The notes under the pieces were generated by a model, which saw only the letters and a program-made list of their open reading frames with translations, had not been told where the DNA came from and ran no database searches. Source: Thaumarchaeota archaeon SCGC AAA007-O23 (lineage in GTDB: Archaea; Thermoproteota; Nitrososphaeria; Nitrososphaerales; Nitrosopumilaceae). Taken from it: a stretch of 22,230 nt of DNA. Location of the stretch: NCBI GenBank assembly GCA_000402075.1, contig ARWO01000010.1, positions 1 through 22,230 on the forward strand, in the 5' to 3' direction. Both the position numbers and the translations under genes were made by a program. This document shows positions 14,019-21,932 of this stretch, piece by piece. Positions within the stretch are counted from its first letter, which is position 1; each line of letters opens with the position of its first letter.

Positions 14019-15545
14019 TCAATCCATCAAAAGATCTTTTTTAACCATATCTTGGCTCGAGTTTGTCCCAGCACCTTCAATTTTTTTTGCAACAGCCCAT
14101 TCGCCAACTGCATCTTGGTCGGAACCAATCTTCTTTCCTTTCATTTCATCAATGTGTACTATAGCAGGGAGATTTACCCACTGCCCAACAAGAACTGCAT
14201 CACCAATATTCAGTGATGTGAGTTGTCCAATGAATTCTCTACTAATTGATTCAGCAGCAGATGCAATCTGTCTCTGGTCGTCCTCCTGTACAATCTTCAT
14301 TACTGCAAGTGAACCCATCTGGCTTAGAACATTAGCCTCAATATCTCTAGGTCTTTGTGATACTATACCTAAGCCAAGACCAAACTTCCTTCCTTCCCGA
14401 GCAATCTTTGCTGCCCAGTACTTTGCTTTTGCATCCTCATTTTTGGGAATGAATACATGTGCTTCTTCAATTATTACAAAAATAGGAGTGTTGAATCTGT
14501 AACTTCTCTTTGATTTTACCTTTCCACCCTTTGCGTTTACAGCGGCCTTTCTGTCCGCTAAGAGTTCTTGTAGATAGTAAGCAAGTGCAACGTTTGCTTG
14601 CCTGTCTGTGAATTCTGATACGTTTAGGATATTTAATCGGCCTTCTTTGATGAGTGCAACTGGATTGGGCATGTCAGGGTCTAAAATCTCCGATGATCTA
14701 TGTCTAGCGTCATCAATTTTGTCTTGAACTCTGTCAGCAGAGTGTCTATCTTCTTTTCTATCAGGATTAGCACCAATACCCTGTACTTGAAAGTCTAATG
14801 CCTCCCAGAAATTTGCAGATTCTTTTACTTCCGGTGTGAATGCAAGACGCAAAACTCTTTGTTGTATATCAGCACCTTCTCGAATCTCTAGTACATCTGA
14901 AAGTGTATCAGCTTCTAACAACCTAGGATTAATTTTAGCATCAATGACATTAATTTTTGGAAAGTCCAGACCAGAATAATCATTGTGATAATCAAAAATG
15001 ATTACAGTTCCGTCAAGCTTTGCAATTTGCTTTGCAAGTAATGTTACTAAGTTACTTTTTCCCATTCCTGTCATTGCAAGAATTCCAAGATGTCGTGAAA
15101 CAATCTTGTTAAGATTAATCAGTGAATCTATCTCAGGGTTTCTCAGAAGTCCACCAATTTTTATCCATTCTTCATTTTCTGGTCCAAAGATTTGCCCAAG
15201 ATCATCCTTCGTTGCCTTGACAATTTCAGTTCCAGGTGTTGGTGGTATAGCAGGAAGTATTGCTTTACCTTTTTGTAGTGATTCTAGAAATCCTAGAATC
15301 CTAATCATTGCGGTGTGGCTCTTATCACGTTTGTTGAGTGCAGCAACTTCAATGCTTTCCAAAGTCTCATCATAATTTTTAACATCACCAAGTGCAGCAC
15401 TTGATACAACTGATTTTTCAACCAGACCAACAATCTTTCCTTCCTTTGAATTTATGATAACGTATTCACCTATTGGCAGTGATCTGGATGTTTGTCCGGT
15501 TACTATAGTTGGTTTTGATTCACCAATAACAAATCCTAGTGTCAT
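14019..15545 (-). CDS. herA: DNA end-resection helicase/translocase HerA
   Basis: Hexameric FtsK/HerA-type ATPase that works with NurA after Mre11-Rad50 to produce 3' single-stranded ends for recombination. The N-terminal HAS-type barrel (about 1-90, IGEYVIINSKEGKIVGLVE) leads to Walker A MTGMGKSN near 156-163, FDYHNDYSG, Walker B IFVIIEEAHVF near 352-360, and the downstream sensor GIVSQRPRDIEANVLSQ. At 508 residues it has the usual length. The ATG overlaps the nurA stop by 4 nt (ATGA). A 1-nt gap follows to mre11. Confidence 0.95.
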   Translation of the reverse strand: MTLGFVIGESKPTIVTGQTSRSLPIGEYVIINSKEGKIVGLVEKSVVSSAALGDVKNYDETLESIEVAALNKRDKSHTAMIRILGFLESLQKGKAILPAIPPTPGTEIVKATKDDLGQIFGPENEEWIKIGGLLRNPEIDSLINLNKIVSRHLGILAMTGMGKSNLVTLLAKQIAKLDGTVIIFDYHNDYSGLDFPKINVIDAKINPRLLEADTLSDVLEIREGADIQQRVLRLAFTPEVKESANFWEALDFQVQGIGANPDRKEDRHSADRVQDKIDDARHRSSEILDPDMPNPVALIKEGRLNILNVSEFTDRQANVALAYYLQELLADRKAAVNAKGGKVKSKRSYRFNTPIFVIIEEAHVFIPKNEDAKAKYWAAKIAREGRKFGLGLGIVSQRPRDIEANVLSQMGSLAVMKIVQEDDQRQIASAAESISREFIGQLTSLNIGDAVLVGQWVNLPAIVHIDEMKGKKIGSDQDAVGEWAVAKKIEGAGTNSSQDMVKKDLLMD

Positions 15546-16378
15546 CCTAAAACCTCCCTCGAACCAATCTCATTTGACAGTCCATGAATGCTAGCAAGCT
15601 TTGCCAAATCTTTGCCTGAGATTTTGCAGTTGTTATGTGCAAGTTTTAGTGCGTATGGATATCCACCAATACTATTGTTTAGAATTTTGTTTAAAATTAA
15701 CTTAAAATCATTATCAGCATATCCAGAGCCCAGAAGTTCAATCTTGATCAATGGTAATGATTCTGCCAATCTGGCGAAAACTGAAGAAATAATCATACCA
15801 TTTCCAAATTTTGTGTCCTCGTGAATCTTACTAAATCCTGGAGAAACCGTTGCATGATTGTAATAGAAGATATCTCCAGCTATTGCACCTAGGTTTTCAA
15901 ACTGTTTTTTGGTGTTCGACGTTTTTGAAATGAAAATGACATTATTCTTTTTTGTAATCGTATTCACAAGTGAATTCGCCAGTGGTTTTTGCCTTGTTAG
16001 AAATTGGGAATAAAGTGACCCATCCATTAACACCAAATCAGCCTTGTCAACTGATTCCTGACATGCGTCAATCTCCATTCTGCTTGCAAGCGAAGCAAGT
16101 TCTGGGTTTGAGTCAAGACCATGCTCATGCAAATCAACTAGAATTTCACCATCTGATTTAACGGAAACTGCAGTGACTGCCCATAGCTCCGCACCCTGAA
16201 ATTTTGTGCTATTGAAGCTGCTGTCAATTCCTGCCGCAACAATATCTTGTTTTGTGGGTGAAAAATCCATCCAGTTTGATTTAGCCTCTTTAACTATCTG
16301 TTCAAATTTTGGACCTTTCAAAATTGATAACGTTTCGTCACGTTTTTTGATTGCATCCTTAAGAACACTGTTTAACAT
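15542..16378 (-). CDS. nurA: 5'-3' nuclease NurA
   Basis: RNase H-fold nuclease that partners HerA in resecting DNA ends. The 278 residues show the first metal Asp in AAGIDSSFN (near 51), a second in LVLMDGSLY (near 118), and the conserved C-terminal GGYPYALKLAHNNCKIS...DLAKL segment. It is the first gene of nurA-herA-mre11-rad50, the conserved archaeal operon order in which all junctions here are 1-4 nt. A TATA-like element about 27 nt upstream supports the ATG at 16378 as a leaderless start. It is a little shorter than crenarchaeal NurA (about 330 residues) but keeps the motifs I can recognise. Confidence 0.9.
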   Translation of the reverse strand: MLNSVLKDAIKKRDETLSILKGPKFEQIVKEAKSNWMDFSPTKQDIVAAGIDSSFNSTKFQGAELWAVTAVSVKSDGEILVDLHEHGLDSNPELASLASRMEIDACQESVDKADLVLMDGSLYSQFLTRQKPLANSLVNTITKKNNVIFISKTSNTKKQFENLGAIAGDIFYYNHATVSPGFSKIHEDTKFGNGMIISSVFARLAESLPLIKIELLGSGYADNDFKLILNKILNNSIGGYPYALKLAHNNCKISGKDLAKLASIHGLSNEIGSREVLG

Positions 16379-16400
16379 ACAGCATGATCGGTTTCATTGA

Positions 16401-16411
16401 ATATGAATATT
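16401..16411 (-). promoter_or_regulatory. TATA-like box for the nurA operon
   Basis: The minus strand reads AATATTCATAT, centred about 28 nt upstream of the nurA ATG. It is the only evident promoter for the four-gene resection operon. Confidence 0.4.
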
Positions 16412-16518
16412 AGGGTGTAAAAGTCACTTCGTCAGAACTAGCTTGAAATCATGTTTTTGGTAATATCAAAATAACCCCTCAATAAAATTTCCAGATTTTT
16501 TTTGCCTATATCTCAGAG

Positions 16519-16530
16519 TTTAATTATAAT
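16519..16530 (+). promoter_or_regulatory. TATA-like box for nadX
   Basis: TTTAATTATAAT is centred about 26 nt before the TTG at 16551. This position makes TTG 16551 the likely leaderless start and leaves the upstream TTG at 16536 outside the transcript. Confidence 0.45.
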
Positions 16531-16550
16531 CATAATTGCATTTTATCGAT

Positions 16551-17369
16551 TTGAAAAGAATTGGTCTATTGGGTTGTGGCGCAATAGGAACCCAGATAGC
16601 GCTTGCAATTGACTCTGGAAAAATTCCTGCTACACTTACGCATGTATATGATATAGAAAGATCACAGGCTGATAACCTAGTTTCAAAGCTTAAGCAAAAG
16701 CCTGAAATTGTTGCTAACTCACACCTACTCTCTTCAAACCCAGTTGAATTGGTGGTTGAGGCCGCATCACAGGATGCAGTACGAAAGGATGCAGTAAGCA
16801 TACTTCAGAACAAAAAAGACATGATGATCATGTCTGCAGGCGCCTTACTGGACGAGTCTGTCTTTGAGGTGATATCTGATGCATGCAGGGACTTTGGCAA
16901 AACTGTGTACCTTCCATCCGGTGCAATAGCTGGTCTTGACGCATTAAAGGCGGTAAAAGATGAACTGGAATCCGTTGTGCTTGTTACTACAAAAAATCCA
17001 AATTCACTCAAGGGTGCTCCATTCTTTGATAGTTCTGATATTGATCCTGAGAAAATTTCCGAACCAACTGTTCTTTTTGACGGTACAGCAAAGGAAGCTG
17101 TGTCACTATTTCCTAAAAACGTCAATGTGTCTGCACTCCTCAGTCTGGTAGGCTTGGGTGGTAACAATACAAGCGTTAGAGTTGTAGCAGATCCTAGCAC
17201 AGACAAAAACATGCATGAAATTAACGCAAATGGAAAATTTGGTAATCTGAAAATCACTGTTGAAAACGTGCCTGATTCTATGAACCCAAAGACAAGCAGG
17301 CTTGCCACTCTTTCCGCCGTAGAACTCCTAAGGCAGATCTGCACCAAAGAGGTTCAGATAGGAACGTAG
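16551..17369 (+). CDS. nadX: L-aspartate dehydrogenase
   Basis: Oxidises L-aspartate to iminoaspartate with NAD(P), the oxygen-independent alternative to NadB in making quinolinate. The 272 residues start at TTG 16551 (LKRIGLLGCGAIG puts the Rossmann strand at residue 3; a TTG at 16536 would add MHFID). Motifs: GLLGCGAIGTQIAL, VVEAASQDAV, MSAGALLDESVFE, the signature LPSGAIAGLDALKA near 125-138, and the ANGKFGNLKITVENVP strand with AspDH wording near the C-terminus. Its product is the substrate of NadA, encoded 91 nt downstream. Length is normal for the family. Confidence 0.9.
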   Translation: MKRIGLLGCGAIGTQIALAIDSGKIPATLTHVYDIERSQADNLVSKLKQKPEIVANSHLLSSNPVELVVEAASQDAVRKDAVSILQNKKDMMIMSAGALLDESVFEVISDACRDFGKTVYLPSGAIAGLDALKAVKDELESVVLVTTKNPNSLKGAPFFDSSDIDPEKISEPTVLFDGTAKEAVSLFPKNVNVSALLSLVGLGGNNTSVRVVADPSTDKNMHEINANGKFGNLKITVENVPDSMNPKTSRLATLSAVELLRQICTKEVQIGT

Positions 17370-17370
17370 G

Positions 17371-17383
17371 GGCAAAAATTGCC
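17371..17383 (+). terminator. Small palindrome GGCAA-AAA-TTGCC after nadX
   Basis: A perfect 5-3-5 inverted repeat lies 1 nt after the nadX stop and is followed by an AT-rich stretch. It could be a weak terminator or a regulator site ahead of nadA; no long T-run follows. Confidence 0.3.
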
Positions 17384-17425
17384 AATTAAATTAATTTTGA
17401 GGACAAATTTGAACTGTACATTATA

Positions 17426-17433
17426 CTTTAAAT
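17426..17433 (+). promoter_or_regulatory. TATA-like box for nadA
   Basis: CTTTAAAT is centred about 31 nt before the nadA ATG at 17461, giving a leader of about 5 nt. It implies nadA can be transcribed apart from nadX. Confidence 0.4.
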
Positions 17434-17460
17434 GATTACACATGGTTTATTTTTCTGATT

Positions 17461-18396
17461 ATGTTAAAGGACGAGGTTCTAAGGCTAAAGAAAGAAAAGG
17501 ATGTAGTCATACTAGCACACAACTATCAAATTCCTGAAGTTCAGGACGTGGCTGACTTTGTTGGAGACTCACTAGGATTATCAAGACAAGCTGCTAAGGT
17601 AAAGCAAAAAATAATTCTGTTTTGTGGCGTACATTTTATGGCTGAGACCGCTGCAATTGTCAGTCCTGACAAAAGAGTTTTGATTCCTGATCTTGAGGCG
17701 GGTTGCTCGCTGTCAGATTCTATTACTGTTGACCAACTAAGAAAGTGGAAAAAAGAACATCCAGATGCGATTTCAGTTGGATATGTTAACACAACAGCCG
17801 AAATAAAATCTGAGCTTGATTACTGCTGTACCTCATCTAACGCGGTAAATGTTGTCAACGCAATTCCTAGAGAGAAGGAAATCTTGTTCTTGCCTGACAT
17901 GTTTTTGGGTTCTTACGTTGCAAAAATTACCGGCAGAAAGAATATGCAGATTTGGGCTGGAGAATGTCATGTTCACGCTGGAATTACCCCTGATCATGTT
18001 GAAAAAAAATTAGCTGAACTGAAAAATGCCGAGTTTGTTGTTCATCCAGAATGTAGTTGCACTACGCCAATGATGTATGATATTGCATCAGGCCGTTACA
18101 AAAATCATCAGGTTCAAATCCTTTCGACTGAAGGCATGATGAATCATGTTTCAAAGTCTGATTCACAGCAGTTTGTTGTAGCAACTGAAACTGGAATTCT
18201 GTACAGAATGAGGCAGCAAAACCCAGAAAAAACATTCATCCCCGCTTCAGAAAATGCGGAATGTGAGTACATGAAGATGATTACACTGGACAAGGTGTAT
18301 CGTTCTTTGTATGACGAAAAATACGAAGTGAAAGTTGCAAAAAGGATTGCAGATAAGGCTCGCTTAGCAATTGAACGAATGCTTTCAATCAGCTAA
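17461..18396 (+). CDS. nadA: Quinolinate synthase
   Basis: [4Fe-4S] enzyme condensing iminoaspartate with dihydroxyacetone phosphate to quinolinate. The 311 residues are of the short archaeal/Thermotoga type. Cluster cysteines are C82 (LEAGCSL), C169 (WAGECHVHAGI) and C268 (NAECEYMK), matching the three-Cys spacing of the family. The substrate-binding segments AHNYQIPEVQDVADFVGDS, VGYVNTTAEIK, HPEC and STEGMMNHV are also present. Together with nadX upstream and nadC convergent downstream it completes de novo NAD synthesis to nicotinate mononucleotide. The stop is 3 nt from the nadC stop. Confidence 0.95.
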   Translation: MLKDEVLRLKKEKDVVILAHNYQIPEVQDVADFVGDSLGLSRQAAKVKQKIILFCGVHFMAETAAIVSPDKRVLIPDLEAGCSLSDSITVDQLRKWKKEHPDAISVGYVNTTAEIKSELDYCCTSSNAVNVVNAIPREKEILFLPDMFLGSYVAKITGRKNMQIWAGECHVHAGITPDHVEKKLAELKNAEFVVHPECSCTTPMMYDIASGRYKNHQVQILSTEGMMNHVSKSDSQQFVVATETGILYRMRQQNPEKTFIPASENAECEYMKMITLDKVYRSLYDEKYEVKVAKRIADKARLAIERMLSIS

Positions 18397-18399
18397 AAT

Positions 18400-19230
18400 C
18401 TAAACACAAACCTCAAGGCTAAGATCTAAACCCTTGACAGAGTTTGTGATGGAGCCTACCGAGATCATATCAACACCAGTTTTTGCATATGCAGAAATAT
18501 TTTTGGAATTTATTCCACCAGACGCTTCCAATTTTACCTTATTACGTAGTTTTTTCTTTTGAAGTTCAGTTATTGTTTTTTTAATCCGTACGGGAGAAAA
18601 ATTGTCTAGCATAACAATTGTGGCACCGCTACTTGCAGCAAGTATGGCATCTCTTTGATTTTCTACCTCTACTTCAACATGTTTGTGTCGTTTTCGTGCA
18701 TTTTTGATAATACCTTCCATCGAGTTGGTTACCAACAAATGATTATCCTTTATCATAACCATATCATTCAATGACATTCTATGCTTGTGACCACCACCAA
18801 TCATAATGGCCTCCTTATCAAAAAATCTGAAACCAGGAGCTGTTTTTCTTGTTGAGTAAAGTTTTGTTTTCGTGTTTATTTTTCTAATTTTTGATACTAG
18901 AAAATTTGTTTGTGTGGCAATTCCACTCATTCTTGATAACAGGTTTAAGGCTGTCCTTTCGCATGACAAGACGGTTCCTGCATTACCAGATATTTGTAAA
19001 ATTATTTGGTTTGATTTTAATTTAGCACTGTCTTTTTTTATTATTTTAACATTACAACCTTTTAGACGAAATATATCTCCCGCAAATTTGACACCTGCTA
19101 AAATACCCTCCTGCCTTGAAATAATTTTAGCTTTAATCTTCTTTTTTGGTAATAACACACTTGTGATATCACCACCTTGTATATCCTCGGAAATAAATCG
19201 TAATAATTCTTTTTTGATATTGGTACCCAA
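18400..19230 (-). CDS. nadC: Nicotinate-nucleotide pyrophosphorylase (quinolinate PRTase)
   Basis: Transfers phosphoribosyl from PRPP to quinolinate, giving nicotinate mononucleotide and CO2. The 276 residues carry the family set: ERTALNLLSRMSGIAT, STRKTAPGFRFFDKEAI, GGGHKHRMSLNDMVMIKDNH, VEVEVEN, MLDNFSP and EASGGINSKNI. Start is TTG at 19230, 1 nt after the spt4 stop, so it is the third gene of a rpo7-spt4-nadC unit. Despite sitting beside nadX and nadA it is therefore probably transcribed with RNA polymerase genes, from the promoter near 20100. Confidence 0.93.
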   Translation of the reverse strand: MGTNIKKELLRFISEDIQGGDITSVLLPKKKIKAKIISRQEGILAGVKFAGDIFRLKGCNVKIIKKDSAKLKSNQIILQISGNAGTVLSCERTALNLLSRMSGIATQTNFLVSKIRKINTKTKLYSTRKTAPGFRFFDKEAIMIGGGHKHRMSLNDMVMIKDNHLLVTNSMEGIIKNARKRHKHVEVEVENQRDAILAASSGATIVMLDNFSPVRIKKTITELQKKKLRNKVKLEASGGINSKNISAYAKTGVDMISVGSITNSVKGLDLSLEVCV

Positions 19231-19231
19231 C

Positions 19232-19420
19232 TTAGGTTACCTTAAGTGCATATTTCCCCTTTACAGTTATTTTCAAGGTTTTTGCAATTCTAGATTCTTC
19301 TGGGTTTGCCACTACAACTATTCCCTCCCAATCCGGAGTTAGGTCTGACGATTTACACGCTGGACAAACCTTACCAATAGTAACACACTTGCATTTTCTA
19401 CATGCTAATTCTTTTACCAT
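19232..19420 (-). CDS. spt4: Transcription elongation factor Spt4 (RpoE'')
   Basis: Small zinc protein that pairs with Spt5 (NusG-like) on RNA polymerase to support elongation. The 62 residues have the Zn ligands C7, C10, C19 and C22 (ACRKC, VCPAC), then SSDLTPDWEGIVVVANPEES and a final RIAKTLKITVKGKYALKV, which is full archaeal Spt4. An extra Cys at 12 is present. There is a 1-nt gap to rpo7 upstream and to nadC downstream, in the usual archaeal rpo7-spt4 order. Confidence 0.95.
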   Translation of the reverse strand: MVKELACRKCKCVTIGKVCPACKSSDLTPDWEGIVVVANPEESRIAKTLKITVKGKYALKVT

Positions 19421-19421
19421 A

Positions 19422-20072
19422 TCACTTCTCCTTAACTTCTACTTTTTCTTCTTTCTTGTCTTTCTTTGTCTCTACTTTTTCTTCTTTCTTGTCTTTCTTT
19501 GTGTCTTCTTTTTCTTCGACACCACTGGCTTTTTTAAGATCTTCCTGTATCCATTCATCTGCACCTAAAAATGGTTGTCTACATGTAATACCTATTTTTC
19601 CCATTGTTGATGCTTTACCAAGTGATACTGCTGTAATTCTTGTTCTTATTGTAGAACCAATTTTTAGTGTTCGTCCACTTTGGTTCGCAAGTATGACGCC
19701 AGACGCAATATTACTTTTTAGATAATCATCCATCACTTGTGACAGGTGTAATAACGCATCAGTAGGACCAATTCTAACAAATGCTCCAAAGTCAGTAATA
19801 TCTACAAGTTCACCATAGATTATCTCCTGAAGTTTTGGATAAAATGTTAATGCGTCAAATGTAACTCTATGAAATGTACCTCCGTCACCGGCAATTAATT
19901 TTCCCATTGGCTCAACATCAGCACTCAGGATCATTATGATGTAACCCAAATCCTGTTTAACCATACTCTCGTATTTTGCCTTAAGAATGTCTATTGCTGC
20001 TTTATTCAACGATGTATCAAAAAGAGTAGGTGGTATCCTAACAATATCTTCGAGCGTAGAAACAGAAAACAC
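19422..20072 (-). CDS. rpo7: RNA polymerase subunit Rpo7 (RpoE') with charged tail
   Basis: Stalk subunit of archaeal RNA polymerase, partner of Rpo4 and homologue of eukaryotic Rpb7; it binds emerging RNA. The start is GTG at 20072 (MFSVSTLEDIVRIPP). The N-terminal tip domain (1-80, KYESMVKQDLGYIIMI, GDGGTFHRVTFDAL) is followed by an S1-type RNA-binding barrel (about 82-165, GELVDITDFGAFVRIGPTDA). After about residue 185 comes an unusual Lys/Glu tail made of two 11-residue TKKDKKEEKVE copies. Euryarchaeal Rpo7 is about 185-190 residues, so the tail is extra. It is first in rpo7-spt4-nadC. Confidence 0.95.
   Translation of the reverse strand: MFSVSTLEDIVRIPPTLFDTSLNKAAIDILKAKYESMVKQDLGYIIMILSADVEPMGKLIAGDGGTFHRVTFDALTFYPKLQEIIYGELVDITDFGAFVRIGPTDALLHLSQVMDDYLKSNIASGVILANQSGRTLKIGSTIRTRITAVSLGKASTMGKIGITCRQPFLGADEWIQEDLKKASGVEEKEDTKKDKKEEKVETKKDKKEEKVEVKEK
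19439..19504 (-). repeat. 33-bp tandem duplication in the rpo7 3' end
   Basis: Two consecutive 33-bp units (19439-19471 and 19472-19504) differ at one position, the second-to-last base. In frame they encode 11-residue copies of the charged Rpo7 tail. Near identity at the DNA level means a recent duplication or a site prone to slippage. Confidence 0.85.
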
Positions 20073-20095
20073 TTTGTTGTGGTATCGATTTTCAC

Positions 20096-20104
20096 CTTAT
20101 GAAC
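20096..20104 (-). promoter_or_regulatory. Possible TATA-like box for rpo7
   Basis: The minus strand reads GTTCATAAG, about 27 nt before the GTG at 20072. It is a weak match; the position is the main support. The 134-bp gap to mrp holds both divergent promoters and no coding signal. Confidence 0.3.
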
Positions 20105-20176
20105 CTTTTGGAAAACCTTACCTGGCTTGTACGCGAATTGTAATTTTCAAATTATGCCAAGCTAAATCTGCCTATC

Positions 20177-20184
20177 TTTAAATA
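20177..20184 (+). promoter_or_regulatory. TATA box for mrp
   Basis: TTTAAATA, a near-consensus archaeal TATA box, is centred 26 nt before the ATG at 20207. It predicts a leaderless mrp message. Confidence 0.55.
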
Positions 20185-20206
20185 AAGTATAGGTAAATTT
20201 TGCGCT

Positions 20207-21310
20207 ATGGTTGGCGTTGATGATGTTATCAATAAACTTTCCACTGTGATTGATCCTGACCTAAACAAGGACATTGTCTCAATGGGAATGATCAAAGACT
20301 TGGATCTTAATTCTGGTAATCTAAAGTTTACACTTGAGCTTACAACACCAGCATGTCCGTTTAATGAACAGATAGAAGAAGATGTTCGCAAGGCAATCGA
20401 CGAACTTGATGGAATTAACAATCTTGACATGAATGTAACTGCAAAGGTGATGGAAGGAAGATCACTCGATGCAGACGAATTTATGAAAGGTGTTAAAAAC
20501 ATTGTAGCTGTTGCTAGTGGAAAAGGTGGTGTTGGAAAATCCACCGTAGCACTAAATCTTTCATTAGCACTTGCAAAAACTGGAGCTAAAGTTGGTTTGT
20601 TAGATGCTGATATCTATGGTCCAAGCATACCACTAATGCTTGGAATGAAGGGAACTGAAATGGATGTAGAGATGGATCAAGAGAAAAGGAAATTAGTGCC
20701 ACCAGAATATGAGGGCATTAAGGTTGTGTCTTTTGGTTTTTTTGCAGAGCAGGAACATCAAGCAGCAATTTACAGAGGTCCAATCATATCTGGAATTGTA
20801 AAACAGTTTTTAGTTGATACACTTTGGACTGATTTAGATTATCTAATTGTTGATTTACCACCTGGTACAGGTGATATACCATTAACATTGGCACAAACAA
20901 TTCCAATTACAGGAATTCTTGTTGTTACAACTCCGCAGGATGTAGCAAGTAGTGTTGCTAGTAAAGCAATTGGAATGTTTGATAAGCTTAACGTACCAAT
21001 GTTGGGTGTTGTTGAAAACATGAGTTATTTCGAGTGTTCAAAGTGTAATGAAAAACATTACATATTTGGTAAGGGTGGTGCAGAAAAAATTAGTGAAAAG
21101 CATAACATGCCATTACTTGGTGCGATACCACTCAATTCAGGAATTATGGCTGGATCTGATTTGGGAAAGCCTGTCATGATTACACATCCTGATTCTCTAA
21201 GCGCTGAAGCATTTACTGTGGCTGCTAAAAATGTTGCAGCGCAGTGTAGTATTCAAGCCAGAAAAGTACAGGAAGAAATGCAAGCGGAGACAACTCCAAC
21301 AACTAGTTAG
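20207..21310 (+). CDS. mrp: Mrp/ApbC-type Fe-S cluster carrier ATPase with MIP18 domain
   Basis: P-loop NTPase that assembles or delivers iron-sulfur clusters in the cytosol; NadA, Rad-SAM and other Fe-S proteins are likely clients. The N-terminal MIP18/DUF59 domain (about 1-85, VINKLSTVIDPDLNKDIVSMG, with the conserved Cys in TTPACPFNEQIEED) leads to a deviant Walker A GKGGVGKST near 104-113, DADIYGPSIP, LDYLIVDLPPGTGDIPLTL, and a CxxC (CSKC) near 276-279 that would bind the bridging cluster in a dimer. The 367 residues are normal for the fused form. The stop is 6 nt before the next TTG start, so the two genes are probably co-transcribed. Confidence 0.92.
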   Translation: MVGVDDVINKLSTVIDPDLNKDIVSMGMIKDLDLNSGNLKFTLELTTPACPFNEQIEEDVRKAIDELDGINNLDMNVTAKVMEGRSLDADEFMKGVKNIVAVASGKGGVGKSTVALNLSLALAKTGAKVGLLDADIYGPSIPLMLGMKGTEMDVEMDQEKRKLVPPEYEGIKVVSFGFFAEQEHQAAIYRGPIISGIVKQFLVDTLWTDLDYLIVDLPPGTGDIPLTLAQTIPITGILVVTTPQDVASSVASKAIGMFDKLNVPMLGVVENMSYFECSKCNEKHYIFGKGGAEKISEKHNMPLLGAIPLNSGIMAGSDLGKPVMITHPDSLSAEAFTVAAKNVAAQCSIQARKVQEEMQAETTPTTS

Positions 21311-21316
21311 ATTTTC

Positions 21317-21802
21317 TTGCAATTACCTGATGATCTTCGTGATCAACTAAAAAATCCATTAGGAAATTTAGTCAGTGATAATGATCCAAACAAAGAAAAT
21401 ATCATAAAAAAATTTTTTGCTGAATCAGTTATAATTACAGTAGGAGATAGGACAACTGAAAACATGTTACAATTGGGTCTCAAACCGCAGATTCAAATCA
21501 TAGATGGTCTCGAAAAACGTAATCAGCGTATAGTTCCTGTTGATGATACAATAAACACGAATCTGTCCTGCAGAAATCCGCCTGGTGAAATAACTGAGGA
21601 AAGCATACAAGTTATTCAAAAGGCGTTTTCTAGTGAACCACCAGTTAGAATCACAGTAGATGGGGAGGAGGATCTTCTTGTTATACCTGCATGTATCTTT
21701 GCACCTGAAAATTCTGTCGTGATGTACGGTCAGCCGAACGAGGGCTTGGTTATTGTTACAATCACGCCTGAAATACGAGCGAAGGTTCAAAAAAATACTT
21801 GA
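21317..21802 (+). CDS. GTP-dependent dephospho-CoA kinase
   Basis: Last step of archaeal CoA synthesis: phosphorylates dephospho-CoA using GTP (DUF359 family, unrelated to bacterial CoaE). The 161 residues start at TTG 21317 (MQLPDDLRDQLKNPLG, the family's typical start). Motifs: ITVGDRTTENML near 41-52, IIDGLEKR, and the paired VDGEEDLLVIPA and YGQPNEGLVIV stretches near 113-145, which hold the conserved acidic and Gly residues. It is slightly shorter than some homologues but all recognised blocks are present. The stop is followed at once by the C/D box sRNA region. Confidence 0.88.
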   Translation: MQLPDDLRDQLKNPLGNLVSDNDPNKENIIKKFFAESVIITVGDRTTENMLQLGLKPQIQIIDGLEKRNQRIVPVDDTINTNLSCRNPPGEITEESIQVIQKAFSSEPPVRITVDGEEDLLVIPACIFAPENSVVMYGQPNEGLVIVTITPEIRAKVQKNT

Positions 21803-21813
21803 TGTAATGAACT

Positions 21814-21872
21814 AGGGGTATGATGAGACGGTGGCTGTATGATTTATGATTACACTACTAAACTCTGACCCT
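21814..21872 (+). ncRNA. Dual-guide C/D box sRNA
   Basis: The layout is nearly ideal for an archaeal methylation guide: box C ATGATGA (21820-21826), 12-nt guide (21827-21838), D' ATGA (21839-21842, one mismatch to CTGA), 3-nt spacer, C' ATGATTA (21846-21852, one mismatch to RTGATGA), 12-nt guide (21853-21864), box D CTGA (21865-21868). AGGG (21814-21817) can pair with CCCT (21869-21872) as a terminal stem. By the box D + 5 rule, the predicted targets are AGUUUAGUAGUG (methyl on the fifth base, U) and ACAGCCACCGUC (fifth base, C). Such sRNAs guide fibrillarin/Nop5/L7Ae to rRNA or tRNA. It lies between two + genes and may be processed from the dephospho-CoA kinase transcript. I could not assign the target RNA. 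Confidence 0.72.
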
Positions 21873-21932
21873 GCTTTGTAAAGGTAAACCAAGATCAAAA
21901 CAACAATTGACATCATACGATAAACTAACATT

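Noticed and set aside
13990..14502. 170-codon plus-strand ORF opposite herA
   Set aside because: It lies fully antisense to conserved HerA and Mre11 coding sequence, and its composition is that of a shadow frame.
16379..16535. Intergenic gap checked for tRNA or sRNA
   Set aside because: No cloverleaf, T-loop motif or C/D pair; only AT-rich promoter-like sequence and a T-run.
16805..17347. 180-codon minus-strand ORF opposite nadX
   Set aside because: Antisense shadow of a clear NadX; no recognised motif and no promoter.
19402..19725. Plus-strand ORF rich in Ser and Phe repeats
   Set aside because: It is the antisense of the Lys/Glu-rich Rpo7 tail; its repeats come from the 33-bp duplication, and it has no homology or start signal.
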